Positions 31,913 to 40,772 of a stretch of 64,000 bases of DNA are shown piece after piece. Within the stretch, counting starts at the first letter, position 1. Every line of letters begins with the position of its first letter. This DNA comes from Candidatus Ozemobacteraceae bacterium. GTDB taxonomy: Bacteria > Muiribacteriota > Ozemobacteria > Ozemobacterales > Ozemobacteraceae. Below the pieces are notes generated by a model. It was given only the letters and a program-made list of their open reading frames with translations, made no database searches and was not told where the DNA came from. Both the position numbers and the translations under genes were made by a program. The DNA lies in NCBI GenBank assembly GCA_035373905.1, contig DAOSOK010000017.1, forward strand, positions 1 through 64,000, given 5' to 3'.

Positions 31913-33166
31913 ATGAAGCGTGGCGCATGGTTCCGGCTGTATTTCCCTCTTTGCTTTCTGCTGGCGGGTCTGATCGCCTGTTCGGCCTCCGTGGCGTTTT
32001 GTGCGGGGGCGGATGAGACGATGACGTTTCAGTTGCTGCGCGGCCGGGCGGCGCTTTCCCGGAACGGCGGCAGCACCTGGCTCGATCTCGGGCCCGAGCC
32101 GATCGCCGTCCGGTTCCAGGACATGCTTCGTTCGGAAGGGGAGGCGCGGGCCGAGTTGTCGTATTCCGACGGGAGCCTGCTGCGCATCAGGGGAAACACG
32201 CGGGTCACCCTTTTGAAAACAGGCGTTCAGCTCCAGGTTGGCGAGTGCTGGTTCGCCCTGAAAAAACAACCGGGCACCTTCCAGGTGACGACGCCGACGA
32301 CGCTCTGCGGCGTTCTCGGCACCACGTTCGACGTGGCCGTCGACCGGTTCGGCCGGACGCGGGTGCGGACGTTCGAGGGCATCGTCTCGGTGAGGGCGCA
32401 CGGCGACGCGCGCAACCGGCAGCTCGTCCTCCAGCGCGGCATGATGGCGATCGTGAACGACCGCGAGCAAACAGGAGAAGCGGTGAAGCGGTTCGATCCG
32501 GCCGGCGAAGATGCCCGCATGCAGAGCGAATGGAAGAGCATCGTCCCGATGAAGATCGGTCCGGGGCGGGCGGAACTGCCCCGCGGCCTGCCTCCGATGA
32601 AACCTTCGACGGCAGAGGGCTGGAAGCCGGTATACCGGCAGGAACCCGCGGAAACGGCCGTTCCTGCGCAGCCGGAGGAACGGACCGAAGAGGCGTGGCA
32701 GGAAACGAGCTCGGCGCGGGCCAGCGCCGAGTTTTTCCGGAAGATGCGGGATCGGCGGCTGCATCTCGATGAACGCAGGGAAGACGGCGGCGCGGCCCGG
32801 GACGGATTGCCGCCGGAAACGGCTTCGGTGGGAGCGGAAATCGACGCTGCCGCGCTTTCCGAGAGCATCGGGGCCAGGTTCGGCCAAGCCCGGTCCGGGG
32901 CGCTCGGCGCGACCGGGCAGCCGGCCCTGCGCGAGGAGTATCTCCGGAATCGGAGCCAGCTCGTGATGGTCCAGCAGGAAATCACGCGACTGCTTTCCGA
33001 AATCGAAACGTTGAAAAGCCGCTTGAATGCCGGCGGTTCCGAGAGCCTGACGGCCGACCAGATCAGGGAACGGCTGAGCGGGCTGACGGAGAGCCTGAAA
33101 AACAGCCGAGAGCGGCAGTCCATGCTCTTCCAGCGGCTTGAGAACGTTCGAAACCGGCTCCGCTAA
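31913..33166 (+). CDS. Secreted FecR-domain protein with coiled-coil C-terminus
   Basis: 417 residues from ATG 31913, with TTGGAGG upstream. A signal peptide (about 1-35) is followed by a FecR-type domain (about 40-180): DMLRSEGEARAELSYSDGSL, LRIRGNTRVTLL, TTPTTLCGVLGTTFDVAV, GIVSVRAHG. Here the domain is secreted and has no sigma or TonB partner gene, so it is a periplasmic beta-roll domain rather than a classic iron sensor. The last 80 residues form a coiled coil (LVMVQQEITRLLSEIETLKS). Linker residues 195-330 are disordered. Role unknown, perhaps envelope organisation. Confidence 0.8.
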   Translation: MKRGAWFRLYFPLCFLLAGLIACSASVAFCAGADETMTFQLLRGRAALSRNGGSTWLDLGPEPIAVRFQDMLRSEGEARAELSYSDGSLLRIRGNTRVTLLKTGVQLQVGECWFALKKQPGTFQVTTPTTLCGVLGTTFDVAVDRFGRTRVRTFEGIVSVRAHGDARNRQLVLQRGMMAIVNDREQTGEAVKRFDPAGEDARMQSEWKSIVPMKIGPGRAELPRGLPPMKPSTAEGWKPVYRQEPAETAVPAQPEERTEEAWQETSSARASAEFFRKMRDRRLHLDERREDGGAARDGLPPETASVGAEIDAAALSESIGARFGQARSGALGATGQPALREEYLRNRSQLVMVQQEITRLLSEIETLKSRLNAGGSESLTADQIRERLSGLTESLKNSRERQSMLFQRLENVRNRLR

Positions 33167-33199
33167 GGGTACAGGGGGAAAAATATTTTCGAAGGGGGC

Positions 33200-33228
33200 T
33201 TGACAGGCCGGTTTTGAATAAGTAGGCT
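33200..33228 (+). promoter_or_regulatory. HU gene promoter
   Basis: A perfect TTGACA (33200-33205), a 17-bp spacer, and TAGGCT (33223-33228), 47 nt before the GTG start. Fits the strong expression expected of a nucleoid protein. Confidence 0.75.
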
Positions 33229-33275
33229 TGTTGCATCAGTTCTCAACCCCAATTTTTACCAGGAGGATCCACCAA

Positions 33276-33560
33276 GTGAAGAAGATCGAACTCGTGCGGG
33301 AAATCGCCAAGAACACCAACCTGTCCCAGACCCAGGCCACCCAGGCCCTCGACGCCACCCTCGACATCATCAAGACCGCCATGCGGAAGCACGAAGAAGT
33401 CCGCCTCGTCGGCTTCGGCTCGTTCAAGGTCGCGACCCGCAAGGCCCGCACCGGCATCAACCCCCAGACCAAGAAGACCATCAAGATCCCGGCCACCAAC
33501 GTCGCCCGCTTCGTTCCCGGCAAGGATCTGAAAGAAACCATCAACACCAACCGCCGCTAA
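33276..33560 (+). CDS. hup: HU-family DNA-binding protein
   Basis: 94 residues from GTG 33276, with AGGAGG nine nt upstream; upstream in-frame codons have no site. KKIELVREIAKNTNLSQTQA, EEVRLVGFGSFKVATRKART, GINPQTKKTIKIPATNVARF are the HU/IHF signatures, including the beta arms with the intercalating Pro region. It binds and bends DNA as a dimer. Own promoter and terminator, so a monocistronic gene. Cannot be assigned to HU or IHF subtype with certainty; HU is likelier. Confidence 0.95.
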   Translation: MKKIELVREIAKNTNLSQTQATQALDATLDIIKTAMRKHEEVRLVGFGSFKVATRKARTGINPQTKKTIKIPATNVARFVPGKDLKETINTNRR

Positions 33561-33574
33561 TACGCGAAAACATG

Positions 33575-33612
33575 CGGCCGGCACCCGTTCGGGGTTGCCG
33601 GCCGTTTTCTTT
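33575..33612 (+). terminator. HU gene terminator
   Basis: CGGCCGGCA (33575-33583) pairs with TGCCGGCCG (33596-33604), with inner ACCC/GGGT pairs, followed by TTTTCTTT. Confidence 0.92.
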
Positions 33613-33615
33613 CTG

Positions 33616-33644
33616 TTGCCTTGCATGCCCCGGTTCTATACAAT
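33616..33644 (+). promoter_or_regulatory. Near-leaderless promoter of the PilB-like gene
   Basis: TTGCCT (33616-33621), a 17-bp spacer, and TACAAT (33639-33644). The ATG at 33654 follows the -10 by 9 nt and has no ribosome-binding site. Confidence 0.6.
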
Positions 33645-33653
33645 AGTGATACC

Positions 33654-35321
33654 ATGAGCACGCAAAAGAAACGACTTGGCGATATCCTGATCGATTGCAA
33701 CCTGATCAACGGCGACCAGCTAAAGCAGGCGCTGGGGTATCAGAAAGAGAAGGGACTCAAACTCGGAGCGGCCCTCACCGAGCTCGGCATCGTGTCCGAG
33801 GACGACATCATCTGGGCGCTCGGAAACCAGCTCAACATCTCGTTCATCCACCTGAATGCCGACATCGTCGAGCCGGCCGCCGTGAAGCTGGTCCCGGCAG
33901 AGTTCGCGCGCGAGTTCCGGCTGATGCCGCTCTATCAGGCCGGAAACCAGTTCAATATCTGCATGGTGGATCCGCTCGAGTCCGAAGCCATCGAGACGCT
34001 GGCCGCGCGGCTCGGCATGCAGGTGTCGGTCTCGATCTGCACGAAGTTCGATTTCGAGCAGACCTACACCGCGATCTACGGGCCGCTCGACACCGGCGAG
34101 CGCATGACCGGCGACCTGCCGCCCCCGCCGCCGGAGTCCACCGGCGAAAAAGGCGACCGGGGCATTCCGAAAGGCCTCGAGGCGCCGGAAAAAATCATCA
34201 ACTATATTCTAGGCCAGGCGATCATCAACCGCGTCGACCGCATCCATTTCGAGCCGTCGGAAAAGGGCGTCGTCATCCGATTCCGTACCTGCTCCTGCCT
34301 GACGCGCAAACTCGAGATCCCGATCAAGGTTCACCAGGAAGTCATCTCGAAGCTCAAGGTGCTTTCGCAGGTGCCCGTTCCGAGCGGCGGCGCGGCCCCG
34401 GTGATGGCCGTCGGCCATTTCCGCGTCTCGGTCTCGGGTCGGTGGGTGAACGTCCAGTCGATGTTCTACCCGACCGTGAACGGCGAGATGGTCATCCTCA
34501 AGCTGAACGACTTCAGCAACATCAACATCCAGATCGGCAAGGGCGGCAAAGCGGTGCTCGACGAGATCGTCGGGTTCGTGCATGCGAACCATGGCATCCT
34601 CTATATAACCGGGCCGCGCGAGTCGGGGCGCACCACGACGCATTACTACGTGCTGAGCAGCTTCGACGTCGAGAAGAAGAAGATCGTCACCGTCGAAGAG
34701 CCGGTGCAGGCGAACCTTCCCCAGATCACCCAGATCCAGATCGGCCAGAACGGCATCGGGACCATCAAGGAGGGCCTCGAGCTCGCCCTGCTCCTCGATC
34801 CCGACGTCGTCTACATCGACCACCCCGGAGACCAGCCGATCGTCGAGGAGCTCGGGTTTGCCGGCCTGGGCGGGAAGACGATCCTGACCTCGTTCATGGC
34901 CTACGACGCGCCGAGCAGTGTCGTGCGCTTGCTGGAAAAAGTCGCGGACCCCGTCGTCATCGCCAGCTCTCTTTGCGGCTTCCTGTCGCAGCGCCTGATC
35001 CGGACGCTGTGTCCGCAGTGTAAAAAACCGGGAACGCTTCCGCCGGACGTCGCCGAGCGGATGCACCTGCCGGCCGAGCCGACCGTCTTCGAGGCCGTGG
35101 GCTGCGAAACCTGCCACCAGACCGGATACGCGGGCCGCACGCTCGTCACCGAGTTTCTGCCGACGTCGCCGACGTTGCGGCGCATGATGATCGGTCGCCA
35201 GAGTTACCAGGAGTTCTACCAGTTCGCCCGCAAGCAGGAGATTCCGACCCTGGAAGACCGCACGCTGGCCCTCATCGCGAGCGGCGAAACGAGCGTGGAC
35301 GAGTTCCTGCGCCTGTTCTGA
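33654..35321 (+). CDS. PilB/GspE-like protein with degraded ATPase motifs
   Basis: 555 residues. An MshEN-type N-terminal domain (LGDILIDCNLINGDQLKQAL, then KLGAALTELGIVSEDDIIWA) can bind nucleotide signals such as c-di-GMP in relatives. The C-terminal ATPase core keeps its fold but Walker A reads GPRESGRTT, with Arg326 in place of Lys. Walker B reads LDPDVVYIDHPGD, without the GE that follows DPD in active members. CPQCKKP and CETCHQTGYAGR form the usual tetra-Cys zinc site. It is probably unable to hydrolyse ATP and may be a regulatory or structural partner of the pilus motor. pilT starts 10 nt downstream. Confidence 0.88.
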   Translation: MSTQKKRLGDILIDCNLINGDQLKQALGYQKEKGLKLGAALTELGIVSEDDIIWALGNQLNISFIHLNADIVEPAAVKLVPAEFAREFRLMPLYQAGNQFNICMVDPLESEAIETLAARLGMQVSVSICTKFDFEQTYTAIYGPLDTGERMTGDLPPPPPESTGEKGDRGIPKGLEAPEKIINYILGQAIINRVDRIHFEPSEKGVVIRFRTCSCLTRKLEIPIKVHQEVISKLKVLSQVPVPSGGAAPVMAVGHFRVSVSGRWVNVQSMFYPTVNGEMVILKLNDFSNINIQIGKGGKAVLDEIVGFVHANHGILYITGPRESGRTTTHYYVLSSFDVEKKKIVTVEEPVQANLPQITQIQIGQNGIGTIKEGLELALLLDPDVVYIDHPGDQPIVEELGFAGLGGKTILTSFMAYDAPSSVVRLLEKVADPVVIASSLCGFLSQRLIRTLCPQCKKPGTLPPDVAERMHLPAEPTVFEAVGCETCHQTGYAGRTLVTEFLPTSPTLRRMMIGRQSYQEFYQFARKQEIPTLEDRTLALIASGETSVDEFLRLF

Positions 35322-35331
35322 GACGTGAACC

Positions 35332-36765
35332 ATGAGCGATAACGACAGTTTCTTCAACAAGTTCTTCGGAAGCGGCGACGGCGCCCAGAAGCCGCCGTCG
35401 GCGCCGGGAACGCCCGCCCAGCCGCCGGCTGCCCCCGTTGCGCCGCCGTCGCCTCCCGGCGTTCCCCGCCCGCCGTCGCCGCCCGGCGCGCCCTCGGCGG
35501 CCGGCGTTCCCCGGCCCCCGGGTCTGCCTCCGTCTACCGGCATTCCGCGACCGCCCTCGTCGCCGTCGTCGCCGTCGAGCGGTATCCCGGCCTCCACCGG
35601 TATCCCGCAGGCGACCGGCATTCCTTCGCCGTCGTCCATGCCTGCCGCGCCGACGTCCCGGCCCGAAGAACAGCGGCCGAAACGCGCCGCCCAGGTGGAT
35701 AGCGAGCAGTATGCCATCACCGATCTGCTTCGGCTGATCGTCGACAAGGGCGGATCCGACCTTCATCTCACGGTCGGCTCGCCGCCGATGATGCGGCTCC
35801 AGGGCAAGCTCTGGCCCACCGACCTGCCGCCGCTGTCGAGCAAGGACACGAAGCGGCTGATCTTCGAGTTCCTCAACAACGACCAGCGCGACCGCTTCGA
35901 GAAGGAACTCGAACTCGACATTTCGTATGAACTGCCGGAAGTGTCCCGCTACCGCTGCAACATCTTCAACAACCGTCTCGGCATCGGGGCCGTCTTCCGC
36001 GTCATTCCGTCGAAGATCAAGACCGTGGCGGATCTGAAGCTGCCGGCCATCCTGTCGGATCTGGCGCGCCGCAACAAGGGCCTGATCCTCGTCACGGGGC
36101 CGACCGGCTCCGGAAAATCGACGACCCTCGCGGCGATGGTCGACCAGGTCAACGACGAGCGGCAGGACCACATCCTGACGATCGAGGACCCGATCGAATT
36201 CGTCCACAAGCACAAGCAGTGCATCGTCAACCAGCGCGAGATCGGCGTGAACACCAAATCGTTCGCCGCCGCCCTGCGCTCGGCCCTCCGCGAAGACCCC
36301 GACGTCATTCTCGTCGGCGAAATGCGCGACTACGAAACGATCTCGCTCGCCGTCACGGCGGCCGAAACCGGCCACCTCGTCTTCGCCACGCTGCACACGC
36401 CGTCGGCCGCCCAGTCGGTCGACCGCGTCGTCGACGTCTTCCCCGCCCACCAGCAGGACCAGATCCGCACCCAGCTCGCCGACGCGCTTGTCGGCATCGT
36501 CGCCCAGCAGCTCATCCCGACGATCGACGGCATGAGCCGCGTTTGCGCGCTCGAGATCCTGGTCAACGTGCCCGCCGTCGCCAACCTGATCCGCGAGAAC
36601 AAGACCTTCCAGCTCACCTCGATCATGCAGACCAGCAAGCAGGTCGGCATGCAGACGATGGATCAGGCCCTGACGGACCTCGTGAAGTCGCGCAAGATCG
36701 CGCCCGAAGAGGCCTACCGCCGCGCGTTCGACAAGAAAGCCTTCGAACAGTACAAGCCCCGGTGA
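35332..36765 (+). CDS. pilT: Type IV pilus retraction ATPase PilT with Pro-rich N-terminal extension
   Basis: 477 residues. Residues 18-115 are a Pro/Ser/Gly-rich, low-complexity extension with GIP-type repeats. The PilT core begins near 126 (ITDLLRLIVDKGGSDLHLTV). All motifs are intact: Walker A GPTGSGKSTT, IEDPIEFVH (Asp box), Walker B LREDPDVILVGEMRD, ATLHTPSAAQSVDRV (His box) and AIRLIG-like QLIPTIDG. As a hexamer at the inner membrane it powers pilus retraction. Core length is normal; the 120-residue disordered extension is unusual and may tether partners. Likely cotranscribed with the PilB-like gene upstream. Confidence 0.95.
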   Translation: MSDNDSFFNKFFGSGDGAQKPPSAPGTPAQPPAAPVAPPSPPGVPRPPSPPGAPSAAGVPRPPGLPPSTGIPRPPSSPSSPSSGIPASTGIPQATGIPSPSSMPAAPTSRPEEQRPKRAAQVDSEQYAITDLLRLIVDKGGSDLHLTVGSPPMMRLQGKLWPTDLPPLSSKDTKRLIFEFLNNDQRDRFEKELELDISYELPEVSRYRCNIFNNRLGIGAVFRVIPSKIKTVADLKLPAILSDLARRNKGLILVTGPTGSGKSTTLAAMVDQVNDERQDHILTIEDPIEFVHKHKQCIVNQREIGVNTKSFAAALRSALREDPDVILVGEMRDYETISLAVTAAETGHLVFATLHTPSAAQSVDRVVDVFPAHQQDQIRTQLADALVGIVAQQLIPTIDGMSRVCALEILVNVPAVANLIRENKTFQLTSIMQTSKQVGMQTMDQALTDLVKSRKIAPEEAYRRAFDKKAFEQYKPR

Positions 36766-36795
36766 CATACGACTCGTCTCACAAGTAACACGACA

Positions 36796-36905
36796 ATCAC
36801 CCGCATACTCGATACCGTTTGTGCTGAGCTTGTCGAAGCACGAACAGCCACTTGCCGATGATTCCTCATTTCGCCCTTCGACAAGCTCAGGGCGAACGGG
36901 TGATG
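36796..36905. repeat. Dispersed two-hairpin element, copy 3
   Basis: GTGCTGAGCTTGTCGAAGCA continues into CGAAC, then GCCCTTCGACAAGCTCAGGG continues into CGAACGG. The pair is flanked by ATCACCCG and CGGGTGAT as outer inverted repeats. The sequence between the hairpins (CAGCCACTTGCC) and the outer CATACTCGAT match copy 4 in inverse orientation. It fills the gap after pilT. Confidence 0.88.
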
Positions 36906-37062
36906 TTCATGCTGCATGACTCGATACTGCTTCCCGGCTTCGCTCCGGGGGTTCCCTTTTTTTCTGGAAATCACAAGACTTTTTTGATACACTTAAATCT
37001 GTTCAGGGGGATGGAGTCCCCCGATAACCGCTTTTCAAGCTGATGACTCCTGCAAACCGGCC

Positions 37063-38400
37063 TTGTGTGCCGCTGTGCAGGAGTTTTTTTATCCGGATTT
37101 CGAGGCAAATCATTTTGTAAAGGATTGTCCTTTGGCTTTCAGTCTTGCAAAAATTCTCATCCTCTCGATGTTGGTCGAATGGGGCGTTCGCAGGATTCGG
37201 CTTCCGGGATTCATCGGCATTCTTTGCGTCGGATTTCTTTTGGGCCCCTATTGCACCGATCAGGTAGCCCCGAATCTTTTGGCGATCAGCACGGATCTTC
37301 GGCTGATTGCGCTGGTTGTCATCCTTTTACGAGCGGGTTTTTCGATTCACCTTCAAACCCTTCGCACATTCGGCATTCGACTGCTCCTGCTTGCGATCAT
37401 TCCCTCTCTTTTCGAGGCACTCACGATCGCTTCACTCGCTCATACCGTGTTTTCCTTCTCCTGGAACTCTTCGTTCACCCTGGGGTTCATTTTGCCGGCA
37501 GTTTCCCCGGCCGTCATCATTCCCTTCATGCTTCAATGCATCGAAGAGAAACGGGGGCTTGAAAAGCACATTCCTCACCTGATCCTGACTGCGGCATCGC
37601 TGGATAATATTTTGAACATTCTGATTTGCAATGTGTTCATATCCATGTATGCCCACGCGGATGCAAGTGTGGCGTATCAGTTCGTAAAAATCCCGGTCGC
37701 GCTGTTCAACGGTTTGGCGGTGGGTCTGATCGTGGGTGTGATTTTGTACAAGGCGTTTGAATCGTATAACCCGCGAGCAACCAAACGAGGCCTGGCGATT
37801 CTCGCGCTGGCGCTCCTGCTCGTGAATATCGAACGCACAACCAGCCTCGCAACGCCATTTTCCGGACTTATCGCTACCATGACCATCGGCTGCATCATTC
37901 TCACCCGCCGTGAAAAGATAGCTCATGAAATTGCCGCAAAACTGAGCAAAATCTGGATCTTTGCGGAAATTATTCTTTTCGCCGTCGTTGGCGCTGAATT
38001 TAACCCGACGGTTGCCTTGAATGCCGGTCTGGCCGGAGTCCTCATCATTTTCGCCGGAGTCCTGGCCCGGTCGCTTGGTGTGTGGGTGGCCTTGTTCGGG
38101 GGGAATTTCGATTCGGGCGAGAAAATGGCGGTAACGGCGGCCTGGCTCCCGAAAGCAAGCGTTCAAGCGGCTATTGGGGCCGCTCCCCTGGTGGCAATGA
38201 AAGCCGCCGGCCTTCCGACCGGCCCCGGGGAAACCATTCTGGCTCTTGCGACGTTGAGCATTCTTCTGACCGCCCCTATCGGAGCTATCGCCGCGAAGAA
38301 GGCAACCGACCGGTGGCTGCATCTTCCGGCGTCCCACGAGCACGAGCATCATTCCCACATGCCGACGCAACCTCATGAAAAAGGGACGGCGTCATGCTGA
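37063..38400 (+). CDS. Cation:proton antiporter (CPA family)
   Basis: Up to 445 residues with about 12 membrane segments. LPGFIGILCVGFLLGP and TDLRLIALVVILLRAGFSIH match the N-terminal helices of NhaP/Kef-type exchangers, and ILPAVSPAVIIPFML the substrate-binding region. SLDNILNI suggests the Asp of the ion site (family: ND or SLDD-like). The C-terminus is His-rich (HEHEHHSHMPTQPH) and may bind metal. Likely exchanges Na+ or K+ for H+ at the inner membrane. The start is uncertain: TTG 37063 has no good site, while TTG 37132 follows AAAGGA by 8 nt. GC is visibly lower than average. Confidence 0.82.
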   Translation: MCAAVQEFFYPDFEANHFVKDCPLAFSLAKILILSMLVEWGVRRIRLPGFIGILCVGFLLGPYCTDQVAPNLLAISTDLRLIALVVILLRAGFSIHLQTLRTFGIRLLLLAIIPSLFEALTIASLAHTVFSFSWNSSFTLGFILPAVSPAVIIPFMLQCIEEKRGLEKHIPHLILTAASLDNILNILICNVFISMYAHADASVAYQFVKIPVALFNGLAVGLIVGVILYKAFESYNPRATKRGLAILALALLLVNIERTTSLATPFSGLIATMTIGCIILTRREKIAHEIAAKLSKIWIFAEIILFAVVGAEFNPTVALNAGLAGVLIIFAGVLARSLGVWVALFGGNFDSGEKMAVTAAWLPKASVQAAIGAAPLVAMKAAGLPTGPGETILALATLSILLTAPIGAIAAKKATDRWLHLPASHEHEHHSHMPTQPHEKGTASC

Positions 38401-38987
38401 TCTCATTGGACATGGCTGCATTCCATTCCCTGAACGGAGTTTGGACAAACCCGTTCTTTGATTTCATCATGCCGATCATTACCACGCAATCGAATTGGGT
38501 GCCGCTCCTCGTGATCCTCTGGTTTCTGCTGCTGTTTGGCTTCAGCGGCAGGTTCAGACGTCTCGCTCTCGGAATGGCTGTGGTGGTGGCTCTTGCTGAT
38601 CAAGCCAGTTCGCATCTCATGAAGCCCCTGTGGGGTCGGCAACGCCCCTGTTGCGCAGCCGCGGAAAAGCGCCTGCTGGTTCCGTGTTCGCGCAGCAAAT
38701 CCTTTCCCTCGTCTCATGCCGCGAACTCGGCGGCCGTGGCAGCCCTCGTTTGGCTCGAGTATGGGGTGTGCGCCGGGTTCCCGCTGGCCTGCCTTTCCCT
38801 GGTCATTTCATATTCTCGAGTATATGTCGGCGTTCATTATCCGCTCGATGTTCTCTGCGGCATGCTCCTCGGGGTTTGCATTTCGTATCTTGTCGTTTTG
38901 TTGTCCCGGCGCTGTTGTCCGATTCGAACGATCCGCGAAACGCACGATCCAGAGGGAGTCGAGGTAAAAAAAGAATGTCCGATATAA
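38394..38987 (+). CDS. PAP2-family membrane phosphatase
   Basis: 197 residues with about five membrane helices. The three PAP2 motifs are present: KPLWGRQRP, SFPSSHAAN and SRVYVGVHYPLDV, with catalytic His residues in the last two. Relatives remove phosphate from undecaprenyl pyrophosphate or other lipid phosphates at the outer face of the inner membrane. Its start overlaps the antiporter stop by 7 nt, so the genes are coupled. The exact lipid substrate is unknown. Confidence 0.9.
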   Translation: MLISLDMAAFHSLNGVWTNPFFDFIMPIITTQSNWVPLLVILWFLLLFGFSGRFRRLALGMAVVVALADQASSHLMKPLWGRQRPCCAAAEKRLLVPCSRSKSFPSSHAANSAAVAALVWLEYGVCAGFPLACLSLVISYSRVYVGVHYPLDVLCGMLLGVCISYLVVLLSRRCCPIRTIRETHDPEGVEVKKECPI

Positions 38988-39412
38988 TGCCGCCATGGTT
39001 TTACTGGGCGTTGGGTTCAGCCGTCTTTGCAGCCCTCACGGCAATCTGTGCTAAAATCGGAATAGACGGCATCGATTCCGACTTCGCCACGCTGTTTCGT
39101 ACCGTCGTGATCCTGGGGATATTGTTCGTGTTCGTGAAATACACGGGGAAGTGGCGAGATCCTTTGTCTCTGAGCCCTCGGAACTGGTTGTTTCTCACCC
39201 TTTCAGGAGTGGCAACGGGCGCTTCGTGGGTCTGTTATTTCCGGGCGCTGCAGATGGGAGACGCTTCGAAAGTGGCGCCGGTAGACAAGTTGAGCCTTGT
39301 TCTTGTCGCGGTATTCGCCACGCTGTTTCTTGGAGAGCGCCCGACAGCCAGGGAATGGCTTGGTATTTCCCTCGTCGGCATCGGCGTTGTCATCTTGGGT
39401 CTCAAACGGTGA
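38975..39412 (+). CDS. Half-size EamA/DMT-family transporter
   Basis: 145 residues, about five membrane helices. One EamA repeat only: a conserved first helix (WALGSAVFAALTAICAKIGI) and the APVDKLSLVLVAVFATLFLG segment plus GERP at the helix end. Full DMT transporters have two repeats, so this half-size form should work as a dimer, like SMR-type proteins. It overlaps the PAP2 gene by 13 nt. The substrate is unknown. Confidence 0.88.
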   Translation: MSDIMPPWFYWALGSAVFAALTAICAKIGIDGIDSDFATLFRTVVILGILFVFVKYTGKWRDPLSLSPRNWLFLTLSGVATGASWVCYFRALQMGDASKVAPVDKLSLVLVAVFATLFLGERPTAREWLGISLVGIGVVILGLKR

Positions 39413-39488
39413 AGCTGCAGAAATCGAAACATGAGTGAGAGCCATGAGTATATAAGAGGGTCTATATAGTATTTCGAGGAGAAATTCT

Positions 39489-40769
39489 GTGAACATTCTT
39501 TCGGTTGATTCTTTTGAGGTTCTCGATTCGCGCGGCAATCCGACCGTCGAGGTGGAAATCACCCTCGCCGACGGAACCAGAGCCCGGGCCATCGTCCCTT
39601 CCGGTGCTTCGACCGGCGAAAAAGAGGCGGTGGAACTGCGCGACGGCGACAAGGCCCGGTACAGCGGAAAAGGCGTTTTAAAAGCAGTGGAAAACGTGCG
39701 AACCAAAATCGCCCCCGCCATTCTCGGGAAAGATGTCTCCCAGCAAACCGAAATCGACCGTCTGATGATCGACCTGGACGGCTCTCCCAACAAGGGAAAT
39801 CTCGGTGCCAACGCGATTCTTGCCGTGTCCATGGCTGTTGCCCGGGCGGCCGCCGCTGTCCACAAGATGCCGCTTTACCGATATCTTGGCGGCGTTCAGG
39901 CCACTTTGCTTCCGGTTCCATGCATGAACGTCATCAACGGGGGAAAACACGCCGACAATAACGTCGATTTTCAGGAATTCATGATCGCCCCCCACCGGGC
40001 TTCCAGCTTCTCTGAGGCCATTCGCAAGGGCATGGAAACCTTTCACGCCCTGAAATCCATCCTCAACCAGAAGGGATACAGCACGGGCGTCGGCGACGAG
40101 GGCGGCTTTGCCCCGAACCTGAAGTCCAACGAGGAAGCCGTCGACATCATCCTGGAGGCGATCACCAAGGCCGGCTATAAACCCGGTTGGGATATTTCCA
40201 TTTGTCTCGATCCCGCCGCCAGCGAAATGTGGGAGGACGGCAAATACGTGTTTTTCAAATCCGACAAATCGAAGAAAACATCCGATGAAATGGTGAAACT
40301 CTGGGCTTCCTGGGCCAAGCAATACCCGATCGTCCTTCTCGAAGACGGTATGGCCGAAAACGATTGGGACGGTTGGCGCGCGCTGACGAGTGAATTAGGC
40401 GACCGTGTCGAGCTGGTCGGGGATGATATTTTCTGCACGAATCCCCAAATTATTGCCCAAGGTATTCAGAAGAAAATCGCCAACTCCGTTCTCATCAAGT
40501 TGAACCAGATCGGAACCATCACCGAAACTCTCGATGCCATCAATCTGGCGAAACGGAATCAGTATAACTGCTTCGTTTCCCATCGCTCCGGCGAAACGGA
40601 AGACACCACGATTGCCGATTTGACCGTCGCGGTCGGGGCCGGCCACCTCAAAACCGGTTCCGGCTGTCGCAGCGAGCGCATCGCCAAATTCAATCAGCTT
40701 CTCCGCATCGAGCGTGAACTGGGTTCCGCAGCCGGCTTTGCCGGTAAAAAAACCTTCAAGAATGCTTGA
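39489..40769 (+). CDS. eno: Enolase
   Basis: 426 residues from GTG 39489, after GAGGAG. Converts 2-phosphoglycerate to phosphoenolpyruvate in glycolysis. Signatures: DSRGNPTVEVEITL, VPSGASTGEKEAVELRDGD, GGKHADNNVDFQEFMI, GDEGGFAPNL, the Mg-binding Asp/Glu in LDPAASE and LLEDGMAENDWDGW, VLIKLNQIGTITETLDA with the catalytic Lys, and SHRSGETEDTTIADL. KTGSGCRSERIAKFN differs slightly from the usual KTGS-SRSERIAK. Followed after 3 nt by a HAD gene. GC lower than in the flanking regions. Confidence 0.98.
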   Translation: MNILSVDSFEVLDSRGNPTVEVEITLADGTRARAIVPSGASTGEKEAVELRDGDKARYSGKGVLKAVENVRTKIAPAILGKDVSQQTEIDRLMIDLDGSPNKGNLGANAILAVSMAVARAAAAVHKMPLYRYLGGVQATLLPVPCMNVINGGKHADNNVDFQEFMIAPHRASSFSEAIRKGMETFHALKSILNQKGYSTGVGDEGGFAPNLKSNEEAVDIILEAITKAGYKPGWDISICLDPAASEMWEDGKYVFFKSDKSKKTSDEMVKLWASWAKQYPIVLLEDGMAENDWDGWRALTSELGDRVELVGDDIFCTNPQIIAQGIQKKIANSVLIKLNQIGTITETLDAINLAKRNQYNCFVSHRSGETEDTTIADLTVAVGAGHLKTGSGCRSERIAKFNQLLRIERELGSAAGFAGKKTFKNA

Positions 40770-40772
40770 GCC

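Noticed and set aside
31460..32887. 475-residue minus-strand frame over the FecR-domain gene
   Set aside because: Shadow frame; within its span the genuine minus-strand gene is the 48-residue zinc-ribbon protein, in another frame with a ribosome-binding site.
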